A DNA stretch of 64,000 nucleotides from Photorhabdus cinerea. Lineage in GTDB: Bacteria > Pseudomonadota > Gammaproteobacteria > Enterobacterales > Enterobacteriaceae. The notes under the pieces are model-generated. The model saw only the letters and a program-made list of their open reading frames with translations, ran no database searches and was not told where the DNA came from. Shown here piece by piece: positions 44,239-53,070 of this stretch. The stretch lies in contig NZ_PUJW01000002.1 of NCBI RefSeq assembly GCF_011189575.1, positions 124,001 to 188,000 of the forward strand. The letters run 5' to 3'. A program made the translations under genes and the position numbers. Numbering within the stretch: position 1 is the first letter of the stretch; each line of letters begins with the position of its first letter.

Positions 44239-45846
44239 CTAGTGCTTAATAACATAAAGATCTTTCGACGACATAAAACCGAGTGGACTCAGGTAATATC
44301 CGCCAATATAAGGTTTTACCAGTCTGGCACCAACATAATAAAACACAGGAATAGCAGGGACGTCTTTTGCCAGAATATTTTCTGCTCGCTGGAAATATTT
44401 CTGATCATTTGTTGCTTTGGCTTTTCTCACCAAATTATCATAAATTTCATTGCGGTATAAAAATGTATTATTGGAACTATGAGTAACAAAGTTATTTAAA
44501 AATGATGCCGGATTATTGTAATCAGCAATCCGTGCATATCTCACCATATCAAAATTACCTTGACGTATTGTATCTAACATTGTTTTTCGCTCTTGATTTT
44601 GTAAGACAATATCTACACCCAGATTTTTCTTCCACATTGATGTTGCTGCGATCGCAATTCTTTTATGCTCTTCTGATGTATTATAAAGCAAGTTAAATTT
44701 CAATGGATTATTGCTATTGTAACCGGCTTCATTCAATAACTGTTTGGCTTTTTCAATCCTTGACTGTTGTGTCCACGATGCATAATCAGGCTGCTCTAGA
44801 TTCATTCCTCCGGTATTCGGTGGAGTATGGTTATAAGCAGGTTCTTGACCTTGCCCTAATATTTTATTTGCTATAATGGTTTTATCTAAAGCTAGATTTA
44901 ATGCCTGCCTGACCCTAACATCATTAAAAGGCGCTTTTTGGTTATTCAGATCATAATAATAAACACCTAATGCGGGTGTAATGTGAACCTGATCACCTAA
45001 TTTTGCTTTTAAAGATTTAAATAAAGTCGATGGGATGCTCTTTGTTATATCGATTTCTCCTGACAGATATCGATTTATATCTGCTGTTTCTGATGATATT
45101 GGGAGATAGGTGACTTTATTGATGACGGTATGTACATTATCCCAATATTGTTGATTCCTGACTCCAACCACTTTTTCATTGACGATCCATTCAGCCAATT
45201 TAAATGGGCCACTACTGACGAATACATCTGGGTGAGTCCATTTCTCGCCATATTTCTCAACGGCTTTTTGGCTAATTGGCACCATAATAGGATATGCCAG
45301 CATCTGTAAAAAATAGGATACGGGCTGTTCTAACGTTACTTCTACTGTCAGATTATTCAGTGCTTTTACACCTAATTCATTGGTTTTTTTCTTTCCAGAG
45401 AGAATATCTTTGGCGTTTACTATATGCATATTTTCAATATAGCTGCCATATGGAGACGCCATTTGCGGATCAACTAAACGACGCCAACTAAAAACCACAT
45501 CATGTGCAGTAATCGGTGAACCATCAGACCACTTTATTCCTTCTCTTAGATGGAATAACCATACTTTATTATCTTTGGTTTCCCAACGAGCAGCTAAATC
45601 AGGGGTTAACTTGCCATCACGATCTGTACTGACTAATCCACTAAAAAAATCGTTAATAATATTAAACTCGACATCATTTTCGACTTTATGGACGTCAAGA
45701 GATGCGGGTTCTGAACCATTATTACGAATAATATCTTGGTTAACTGCCAGTTGTGTACCAGATGGAATAATTGCTGCATGAGATAATGTCAAGTTGCCAA
45801 GTATAATACCTGTGAGTAAAGATATATTTCTTATTGTTTTCGCCAT
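44239..45846 (-). CDS. OppA/MppA-like periplasmic peptide-binding protein, copy 2
   Basis: The 535-residue paralogue of the 39811-41421 protein has the same signal peptide region, the same GSEPASLDVHKVE and FNDVRVRQALNLALDK segments, and the same C-terminus (SSKDLYVIKH). Differences cluster around the likely ligand pocket and the C-terminal third. No Opp permease genes are nearby. The duplication may widen the range of peptides bound. Confidence 0.92.
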   Translation of the reverse strand: MAKTIRNISLLTGIILGNLTLSHAAIIPSGTQLAVNQDIIRNNGSEPASLDVHKVENDVEFNIINDFFSGLVSTDRDGKLTPDLAARWETKDNKVWLFHLREGIKWSDGSPITAHDVVFSWRRLVDPQMASPYGSYIENMHIVNAKDILSGKKKTNELGVKALNNLTVEVTLEQPVSYFLQMLAYPIMVPISQKAVEKYGEKWTHPDVFVSSGPFKLAEWIVNEKVVGVRNQQYWDNVHTVINKVTYLPISSETADINRYLSGEIDITKSIPSTLFKSLKAKLGDQVHITPALGVYYYDLNNQKAPFNDVRVRQALNLALDKTIIANKILGQGQEPAYNHTPPNTGGMNLEQPDYASWTQQSRIEKAKQLLNEAGYNSNNPLKFNLLYNTSEEHKRIAIAATSMWKKNLGVDIVLQNQERKTMLDTIRQGNFDMVRYARIADYNNPASFLNNFVTHSSNNTFLYRNEIYDNLVRKAKATNDQKYFQRAENILAKDVPAIPVFYYVGARLVKPYIGGYYLSPLGFMSSKDLYVIKH

Positions 45847-46269
45847 TGTTTGTTCTCCAGGAGGATCTCATTTTTTGGTATTTAATTCAGGGGAATCAAT
45901 TGGTTGATAAAATTCAGATTAAAATTATATGATTATATTGAATATCCTATTTTAAATGGGATAGATATAACCACAATGAAGTATTAGTATAAAATGTTTA
46001 GTGAAGCTTCATCAATGTCATGAGATTTAAATAATGGATTTAATTATGTATTCTGAATCTAAAGGCCCTTTACCGCAGGAGTTGTTGTTTTATTTGAAAT
46101 AGGGAGTTTTTGGGTGTTATAGAATCATTTCTTGATGGACGACTTTACTTTTATAGTTGTTGGGTAATTTTTTGACAGTGGTATTATTTCAAACGAAATC
46201 ATTAATTCGTGATTCAATTACTCTGCATTTTTTCAATGTTCCAAACCCAAACTAGAAGGTAGTAATAAT
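45847..46269. other. 423-bp divergent promoter region
   Basis: This AT-rich DNA lies between OppA-like copy 2 and the M60 peptidase gene. I see no gene, repeat or convincing operator; AGAAGGTAGTAATA before 46270 is the ribosome binding site. Confidence 0.45.
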
Positions 46270-48651
46270 ATGATAGATAATAAGAAAGCGATAACCTTAC
46301 ATGGTAATGGATCTGCTAATGAATACAAAAAAATACAGCGAAGATCTTTTGCACACAGTGAAATGCAACCAACGGGATTTTACGTTATTTTCGGACAGGA
46401 AATTATTATCAATGTTGAAGGAGAAACAAATAGTTCTATAAATGCAGTGATTGGTGTTCCTGAACTTAATAAACCAGAAAAATATTTGTTAACGGAAGGG
46501 TTAAATAAATTCACCTCAAAAAATGAAGGTTTACTCAGTTTTACCAACAACAATAATAATGGTTATGTGAAGATTATTATTCAATCAGAGTTACAGAAAG
46601 TTCCATCATTTAAATTGAATGAAACCAATAATACAGATTGGGAAGATATGATGGATTTATATTCTGATGCACTTGTCGTTCAACTTAGCAGTGAACGAGC
46701 AATAATTGTTGTAAGATATAATAGTGCTAAGAAATATCTGACTGATCCTAATGCGTTAATGAAATATTATGATGACTTTATTCGTCATCAGGATAGCATA
46801 TCGGGAATATTAGAGGATGGGAAAGTAGACTACAGGGCCGATCCAAATAAATTATTATATGTAGAAGCGGATCGTTTATATATGTTTGCAACTAATGGAC
46901 ATATGGGCTTTAATGGCAATGCGGCCCTGCAACGATTATTAACTACCAATAATGGCTGGGGAATTTGGCATGAAAGTGGTCATCAAAGGCAACAATCTCC
47001 TTATACCTGGAGTGGTGGAACAGGAATGTCTGAGGTTACAGTAAACTTGTATTCTTTAGCTGTACAAGAAGGTTTTTATGATAGAGCGAGTTTCATTGAT
47101 AAATACTATCCTAAAATCAAAGAATATTTAGTTGCCGAAGAAAAGAATTTTGACGCTCAAGATATTAATATAAAGTTAGGAATGCTATGGCAGTTAAGAC
47201 TAACATTCGGCAATGGATTTTATCCTCAGCTTCATCAAGCTTATAGGCTAATGGATTCATTGCCTGTTAGCAATAATGATAAAAAACAACAGCTTATAAT
47301 ATCTTCATCTCAACTGACCAATATCAATTTAGCCGATTTTTTCGATAAATGGGGAATTACACCTGATGAGAAAACATTAGAAATATTAAGAACATTACCA
47401 CCATTAGAGAAAAATATTTGGGAAAATGATGACAAAAATTCGATTACAATAAAGATGCCACAGCAGAAATATATTCCTGAGTTGGCTTACTTTATGAAGA
47501 GTATAAGTAAAACATTATTAAGTGAAAGTAAGTTTGAATTTACTATCGATCTTGATTGGCATACTCCATATCAATATGTCATCAAAAAGAATAGCCAATA
47601 TCTTGCAGAAATAAAAGATGGCAAGCCGTTTTATTGCAGCGTAAAATTAGATGAAAGTGGTCTGAATGTTAAAGTCTCGCATAATTTTACCTTAGATGAT
47701 CTCATTGAAATTGAAGTAAGACTTGATGGAGAGAGATACACTGTTTATAACATGACAGTTTATGATTTTAAATTATGGGAAAGATTGAATAATTTATTCA
47801 AAGATCAAGATCATACAGAAATTGCTGATAATGTAACCCAGAGCGAGTTAGATAATATATTTGAGGCTATCAAACAGGCCAATGACAGTAACAAAATGTC
47901 ATCTGTATTTCATCGTGCACAGGAGATGTTCCTGATAAATACCTTCATGAGTATAAATATCGATTCTAATCATCTAACCGTGAATTTCAGGGATGAATTA
48001 TTTAAAAATTATAAATATGTTGCAACGAAAAATAACAAATATATATCGGAAATAAATAAAGGAAAACCTTATTATTCCAGCTCTATTCCGCCATCAACGT
48101 GGGTAACAAATAAAAATTTAAATGATGCTAATGAATTAGCTATTCAAGCACGATTACCTAATGGGACTTATGCAATATTCGAAACAACTTTTGCAGAAGA
48201 AAATATAAAGCAAAGAATTGCTGGTTTATATACGGACTCATCCCAATCTAAAATAAATGATAATATTACTCAAAACACTTTATCTGAACTGATTAAAGAT
48301 ATAAATGATAGCGGAATATCGTATAAGAAGAAGGATATTTATCTTTCACAAGTAGATGATGCACAATTTATGTTCTTAAAACAAACCATAGTCCGTGTTG
48401 AATTGGCTAAAAATAAACTGATAGTCACATTCGCTAACGAAAATTTCCGGGATAATAAATATGTTTCTCTAAAGAATGGTGCTTATCAATCAGAAATAAA
48501 TAAGGGTAAGCCAGCGTATTCATCTTTATCGAATAAAGTCTGGTCAACTAACATGACTTTAACAGAAGATGATCATTGTAGTATCGAAGTTAGAATGGGT
48601 ACGAAAATTTATGTTATTTATCAAACCGGCGATTTGATATTAGCTGAATAA
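46270..48651 (+). CDS. M60-family (enhancin-like) zinc metallopeptidase
   Basis: The 793-residue protein has the gluzincin motif HESGH (234-238) inside GIWHESGHQRQQ, and the third ligand Glu255 in MSEVTVNLYS. This is the M60/enhancin pattern. An N-terminal beta domain (~1-110) precedes the catalytic domain. The C-terminal half carries three repeats starting near 434, 581 and 729, each with (Y/N)xYV, then EI(K/N)xGKPxYxS. Such modules bind mucin or carbohydrate in the family. Enhancins degrade insect peritrophic-matrix mucins, which suits an insect pathogen. No classical signal peptide is visible, so the export route is unclear. Confidence 0.88.
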   Translation: MIDNKKAITLHGNGSANEYKKIQRRSFAHSEMQPTGFYVIFGQEIIINVEGETNSSINAVIGVPELNKPEKYLLTEGLNKFTSKNEGLLSFTNNNNNGYVKIIIQSELQKVPSFKLNETNNTDWEDMMDLYSDALVVQLSSERAIIVVRYNSAKKYLTDPNALMKYYDDFIRHQDSISGILEDGKVDYRADPNKLLYVEADRLYMFATNGHMGFNGNAALQRLLTTNNGWGIWHESGHQRQQSPYTWSGGTGMSEVTVNLYSLAVQEGFYDRASFIDKYYPKIKEYLVAEEKNFDAQDINIKLGMLWQLRLTFGNGFYPQLHQAYRLMDSLPVSNNDKKQQLIISSSQLTNINLADFFDKWGITPDEKTLEILRTLPPLEKNIWENDDKNSITIKMPQQKYIPELAYFMKSISKTLLSESKFEFTIDLDWHTPYQYVIKKNSQYLAEIKDGKPFYCSVKLDESGLNVKVSHNFTLDDLIEIEVRLDGERYTVYNMTVYDFKLWERLNNLFKDQDHTEIADNVTQSELDNIFEAIKQANDSNKMSSVFHRAQEMFLINTFMSINIDSNHLTVNFRDELFKNYKYVATKNNKYISEINKGKPYYSSSIPPSTWVTNKNLNDANELAIQARLPNGTYAIFETTFAEENIKQRIAGLYTDSSQSKINDNITQNTLSELIKDINDSGISYKKKDIYLSQVDDAQFMFLKQTIVRVELAKNKLIVTFANENFRDNKYVSLKNGAYQSEINKGKPAYSSLSNKVWSTNMTLTEDDHCSIEVRMGTKIYVIYQTGDLILAE

Positions 48652-48718
48652 GGATACTTAATGCAGATTAATATGATGATCGTATATTATTTAATTAATT
48701 ATATATTGAGGGTAAATA

Positions 48719-50215
48719 ATGTTTAATTTCTCCAAAATGGTGATTATTGCTCTGTGGTTATTGGCTGCTGCTAATAGTTACGCTCAGTCTAATGCAGAAC
48801 AATCAAAATGTTCTGATGGGACCAATATTAACTTCACCAATGTACTTCCCTGTTATCGAGCAGCATTGGCAACACAGCCCCTTAAATATTCGCTTTTAAG
48901 AAAAGAAAAACTGCTTCAGATTGAGCTGCGTCATTATCAATTGACCTCACAATTTTGGTCTCCGGGGGACGTTGTCCTACCTGCTCAATGGCAACACGAT
49001 GTTGATATATTTATTCCCGAACATCCGATTTCACAACGGGCACTTATCGTTGTGAATAATGGAACTAACTATAATAGTGAGTCTGAAGCACCGATTTTGC
49101 CAACAGATTTCAATGTGACAACCCTAGCTGCTATTGCCCGTACAACCAATACGATAGTTATCTCGATAAGTAATATTCCTAATCAATATCTCGTGTACCG
49201 GGACGATGGAAAATCCCGCAAAGAGGATGATAGTGTTGCTCATAGTTGGACACTATTTATGAATAAACCAGAGAAGCAGTCGCTAATACCTTTACATATT
49301 CCTATGGCCACTTCGGTTTCTCAGGCAATGACGTTGGCACAGCAAGAGTTGAAACAGTGGAATATTAATAAATTTATTGTTTCTGGTGCATCGAAACGTG
49401 GATGGATAACCTGGTTATCGGCAATAGCAGATACACGTGTTGATGCAATAGTTCCTTTTATTATCGACATACTTGGCACACGCGAGGCATTTAAACATAT
49501 ATATCAATCTTACGGAAAAAACTGGCCGATTGCTTTCTATCCGTATTATCAGGAACATGTCGATGAAAAAATAGATACGCCTGCATTTTCTAAACTGATG
49601 CAGATAGAAGATCCTTTGCAATATCTAGGAACAAATTATGAGTCTCGGCTTGCTATTCCTAAATACATCGTTAATGCTAGTGGGGATGATTATTATGCTC
49701 CTGATAATGCGAGGTTTTATTATGATATTCTTCCTGGAGATAAATCTTTACGGGTAGCCCCAAATTCTGATCACCGTGGCATTGGGAACTTTACTGAACA
49801 GTCATTGATTACATTTATTAATCGTCTCCAGCAGTCCATTCCTATGCCAAAGCTTAATGTAACCCTGCATTCACAGCAGAATTCGCAAATATTGACAGTC
49901 GATTTTTCAGAAAAGCCTGAAAAAGTTATACGTTGGACTGCTACGAATCCAATTTCACGAGATTTTCGTTATGCATGTGGCATCCGATATAAAGCGTTAC
50001 CACTTGATGTTAGTGAGATGCAACAAGTGAAAATCCCGTTAAATTCTCCAGTTATGGGATGGGAAGCGACTTATATTGAAGCGACTTTTAGTGATGGATA
50101 TGTCGCAACAACGCGAGTTTATATTACCCCTGATGGCAAATATCCGGTAGTTGCGCCTTTATCAAGCGGACCAACATGCCAAACATTGCCAGATAGGGGG
50201 TTAGGTGCAGAATAA
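48719..50215 (+). CDS. pqaA: PhoPQ-activated pathogenicity-related protein (PqaA family)
   Basis: This 498-residue protein has a signal peptide (ending SYAQS) and an alpha/beta-hydrolase-like core with FIVSGASKRGWITWLS (nucleophile elbow), SGDDYYAPD (acid) and PNSDHRG (histidine). It matches the PqaA family, which in Salmonella is PhoP-activated and linked to antimicrobial-peptide resistance. It follows the M60 gene by 67 bp, perhaps as an operon. I see no clear PhoP box in the short gap. Confidence 0.9.
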   Translation: MFNFSKMVIIALWLLAAANSYAQSNAEQSKCSDGTNINFTNVLPCYRAALATQPLKYSLLRKEKLLQIELRHYQLTSQFWSPGDVVLPAQWQHDVDIFIPEHPISQRALIVVNNGTNYNSESEAPILPTDFNVTTLAAIARTTNTIVISISNIPNQYLVYRDDGKSRKEDDSVAHSWTLFMNKPEKQSLIPLHIPMATSVSQAMTLAQQELKQWNINKFIVSGASKRGWITWLSAIADTRVDAIVPFIIDILGTREAFKHIYQSYGKNWPIAFYPYYQEHVDEKIDTPAFSKLMQIEDPLQYLGTNYESRLAIPKYIVNASGDDYYAPDNARFYYDILPGDKSLRVAPNSDHRGIGNFTEQSLITFINRLQQSIPMPKLNVTLHSQQNSQILTVDFSEKPEKVIRWTATNPISRDFRYACGIRYKALPLDVSEMQQVKIPLNSPVMGWEATYIEATFSDGYVATTRVYITPDGKYPVVAPLSSGPTCQTLPDRGLGAE

Positions 50216-50250
50216 AATAAATCCTGAATAAGCTATTTGTGAAAAATTGG

Positions 50251-50282
50251 ACCTCCAGTGTTTTTTGACGGTAGCTGGAGGT
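50251..50282 (+). terminator. stem-loop after pqaA
   Basis: ACCTCCAG and CTGGAGGT form a perfect 8-bp stem around a T-rich loop, 35 bases after the pqaA stop. Confidence 0.65.
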
Positions 50283-50448
50283 CTGGATAGGTTAACTCTT
50301 TAGGAAAAGTGGAACATAATTCATAAAATCACCTCACTGACATATTTCATATGAGCACTTCTGGAATAATTTCATATTGTTTATAGGGAGAGTTGAGTGC
50401 ATTTGCAGGGTAAAACGGTTACTCTTTAAGCCTATATTAAGGGGGACT

Positions 50449-51129
50449 TTATATGGAATCAGAAGCGCCAAAAATCCTCGCTAGTCTTACCAATTGAGTG
50501 ATTGCATCATTGGATGCGCCATTTCTGAGGATATCCAGTACTGTTGTAGATTCAGCCAGATCTATATCAAGGTTAAATGTATTAATCTTACGAATGAAAA
50601 AATGGCATTTTTTTACGCCACTGACCGGACCTAAATTAGCCAGTATTTCTGGAATACCTTTTAAATATCCTTTATTGCTGGTTTTTTTATTTACTGAAAA
50701 TTGAAAAACAGGATATAAATTCTCTACTCCCCAATTTAATACGATGAGTTTATGACTTTCACCATATTTATTGACTGTCGGGCGAGTCACTCCTAATATA
50801 TCCGCAACCTTGCTGGACTTGTAGACGCCGCCGTATTCCCCAAGATGAGCAAGAAAAGCGTTCCTGCTTTCGATAAATTCCTCATGTTTTTTCTTTTCTG
50901 GTGTGACAGTTTCTACTATTTCAATATAGTTGGCTCGTCCTTTAACTTCTGCCCAAAATTCGTCGTCGGGTAGAGTTAACAATAGGGAAAGACTATCCGG
51001 ATCTCTTTTTCTAAGTACATCAATAAAATGATCAGCAAGATTGGTGATACGTGCTTTGATAAGTTCAGACTGATCGAATCCACTTGTCGGTTTTACCCGG
51101 TTATTGGATTCTTTTGTTGTTGTCTCCAT
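50449..51129 (-). CDS. orphan RES-type antitoxin homologue
   Basis: The 226-residue protein aligns with the antitoxin at 41900-42589. It shares the HTH (KSSKVADILGVTRPTVNKYG), PVFQFS, a GYLKGIPEIL segment, and the tail VLDILRNGASNDAITQLVRL, then ARIFGASDSI. ATG 51129 is preferred because GGAGGT lies five bases ahead. No RES or other toxin gene is adjacent. It could act as an anti-addiction factor against the RES protein or as a stand-alone regulator (inference). Confidence 0.72.
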   Translation of the reverse strand: METTTKESNNRVKPTSGFDQSELIKARITNLADHFIDVLRKRDPDSLSLLLTLPDDEFWAEVKGRANYIEIVETVTPEKKKHEEFIESRNAFLAHLGEYGGVYKSSKVADILGVTRPTVNKYGESHKLIVLNWGVENLYPVFQFSVNKKTSNKGYLKGIPEILANLGPVSGVKKCHFFIRKINTFNLDIDLAESTTVLDILRNGASNDAITQLVRLARIFGASDSI

Positions 51130-51592
51130 TAGCACCTCCGTGATATTTTGTAATTTTGAAAAATTAACTTACATGGAATTGTAAAATAGGAAAGTTTTTT
51201 CACCAATCTCTTTTTAAAAAGCCATACTGGTCGGTGATGCGATTCAATCCTTCTAACACGCAGCGCGGTTTTTTCTGCCACTTTGCGGTAATCGCTTGTG
51301 AAAGGATTTAGGTAGAGTTGATCCTGGTTTCTTTTGCAATCTGGTGTTGAGTAGGAGTGTATAGGTTTTATTTTCAAGCTTAATATAAAGACGATTAGCG
51401 AGAAAAAAACAAATGGAAAATCAGCAATAATGCTTGTAATAGCTTATCTGAGCTACTTACATATTTGTCATGTAATAATTTTCTGTTATGGTCATTGTTT
51501 AACGGTTTTTTCGCTCTACGGCACTTCAACTCCCACTTATCATATTAAACAGAATCCATAAAAAGGATCATCAGAAGAAATAAGAGGTATGT
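51130..51592. other. 463-bp divergent intergenic region
   Basis: The region lies between the orphan antitoxin and the oxidoreductase. A reverse frame (51129-51377) is open but lacks recognisable features. I see no repeat or RNA gene. Confidence 0.4.
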
Positions 51593-52609
51593 ATGCATAG
51601 CCAAATTAATTCATTGCCCCAATATATGTTAGCGATCAGCATCATTAAGCCCGGAGGTCCGGAGAAATTACATCTGGTTCAGGTTCCGTTACCGCGACCA
51701 GAAAAAGGCTATCTGTTGGTTAAAGTGGCTGCGGCTGGAGTTAACCGGCCAGATATATTTCAGAGAATGGGCTCTTATCCACCACCACCTGACGCATCTC
51801 CATTACCTGGATTGGAAATTGCAGGAGAAGTCGTTGCCAAAGGTGAAGGTTGTGAACGCTGGAATATTGGCGATAAGGTTTGTGCACTTGTTGCTGGCGG
51901 TGGTTATGCTGAGTATTGCTTGGTCCATGACACCATTGCTTTACCGATATATGGATTGGATTTTGTTCAAGCGGCGGCATTACCCGAAAACTTTTTTACA
52001 GTCTGGGCTAATGTTTTCCAGACTGGCAAGTTGTTACAAGGAGAAAGTTTGCTGATCCATGGCGGCACTTCTGGAATAGGCAGTGTCACCATTATGTTAG
52101 CAAAAGCCTTTGGTGCCAGAGTGATTACCACTGTTGGCTCTGATGAAAAGGTCAAAGTTGCATATAGTTTAGGCGCTGACTTTGTGATTAATTATCGGAA
52201 AGAAGATTTTGTTGAACGGGTATTGCAACTTACTGACAAGCAGGGCGTTGACATGGTTGTTGATTTAATCGGTGGTGATTATGTCAATAAAAATTATAAA
52301 GTTGCGGCTAAGTTCGGGAGAATTATTCAGATTGGTATGATGAAGGGAAACCCCGAAAATCTTAATCTGATGCCCTTAATGTTAAAACGCCTGACCCACA
52401 CAGGGTCTACATTACGTTCTCGGAGTGTGGAAGAAAAAGCTGAGATAGCCAGAGAGTTAGAAAAACATGTCTGGCCATTGTTGAAATCAGGAAAAGTCAG
52501 TCCATTAATTTGTAAAGTATTTGATCTGAAAGATGCCGCTGATGCACATCGGATGATGGAAGCCGGTGATGTTCTCGGCAAGGTTATATTGGTAAATGTA
52601 TCGTCTTGA
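51593..52609 (+). CDS. zinc-independent NAD(P)H quinone oxidoreductase (MDR family)
   Basis: This 338-residue medium-chain dehydrogenase/reductase has a GroES-like N-domain (AGVNRPDIFQRMGSYPPP, lacking the zinc cysteines) and a Rossmann domain with LIHGGTSGIGSVTIMLAKAFGA. It resembles TP53I3/PIG3-type quinone reductases. The family reduces quinones with NADPH; the substrate here is unknown. It stands alone between accessory and tyrosine-decarboxylase genes. Confidence 0.88.
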   Translation: MHSQINSLPQYMLAISIIKPGGPEKLHLVQVPLPRPEKGYLLVKVAAAGVNRPDIFQRMGSYPPPPDASPLPGLEIAGEVVAKGEGCERWNIGDKVCALVAGGGYAEYCLVHDTIALPIYGLDFVQAAALPENFFTVWANVFQTGKLLQGESLLIHGGTSGIGSVTIMLAKAFGARVITTVGSDEKVKVAYSLGADFVINYRKEDFVERVLQLTDKQGVDMVVDLIGGDYVNKNYKVAAKFGRIIQIGMMKGNPENLNLMPLMLKRLTHTGSTLRSRSVEEKAEIARELEKHVWPLLKSGKVSPLICKVFDLKDAADAHRMMEAGDVLGKVILVNVSS

Positions 52610-53070
52610 AAATACTTCCTTTTGAATCAGGGCTATTTCAACTTTTGTAGCCCTGCATTCTATCTATTAAAACTTCCTATTAACAACTTCGTGTTAGAAA
52701 AAATCCTTATAATTAATGAGCTTAATGAATAGGCAGCTATTATTTCGGCTTGTTTTTTTATCTGTTATTTGTCCTCGCGCACAAAATTGGAATTTATATT
52801 TAACATAATTGTTAATATTTTAACGAATGTGGTCTATATCTATTAACAAATGATCGATTATAGATATGTTAATGGCTAGTCTTTTCACCTGATAGGATTT
52901 TCCTTAATGTCTGTAATGCTGGGGTATAAACAGCCATTAGTAAGTCAGGTGACATAAAAGTTTCTGCCTGCTTGTCAGAGAATGATAGTGATTTCATTAA
53001 TAAATAAAGAAGATCGGAATCTCTCTGTTGCTGGCAGTCGTTTTTGTCAGTTGGAAAAGGGTATGTGATT
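52610..53070. other. 461-bp intergenic region before the tyrosine decarboxylase
   Basis: AGGGCTA and TAGCCCT (52629-52654) form a 7-bp hairpin, a weak terminator for the oxidoreductase. The remainder is AT-rich and should hold the decarboxylase promoter. I found no convincing TyrR box. Confidence 0.45.

Noticed and set aside
48652..48718. Possible PhoP box before pqaA
   Set aside because: The short gap is AT-rich but no pair of (T/G)GTTTA half-sites with five-base spacing is present.
52860..53043. Possible TyrR box (TGTAA...TTTACA type) before the tyrosine decarboxylase
   Set aside because: Only one half resembles the consensus (TGTAATGC); the second half-site is absent.
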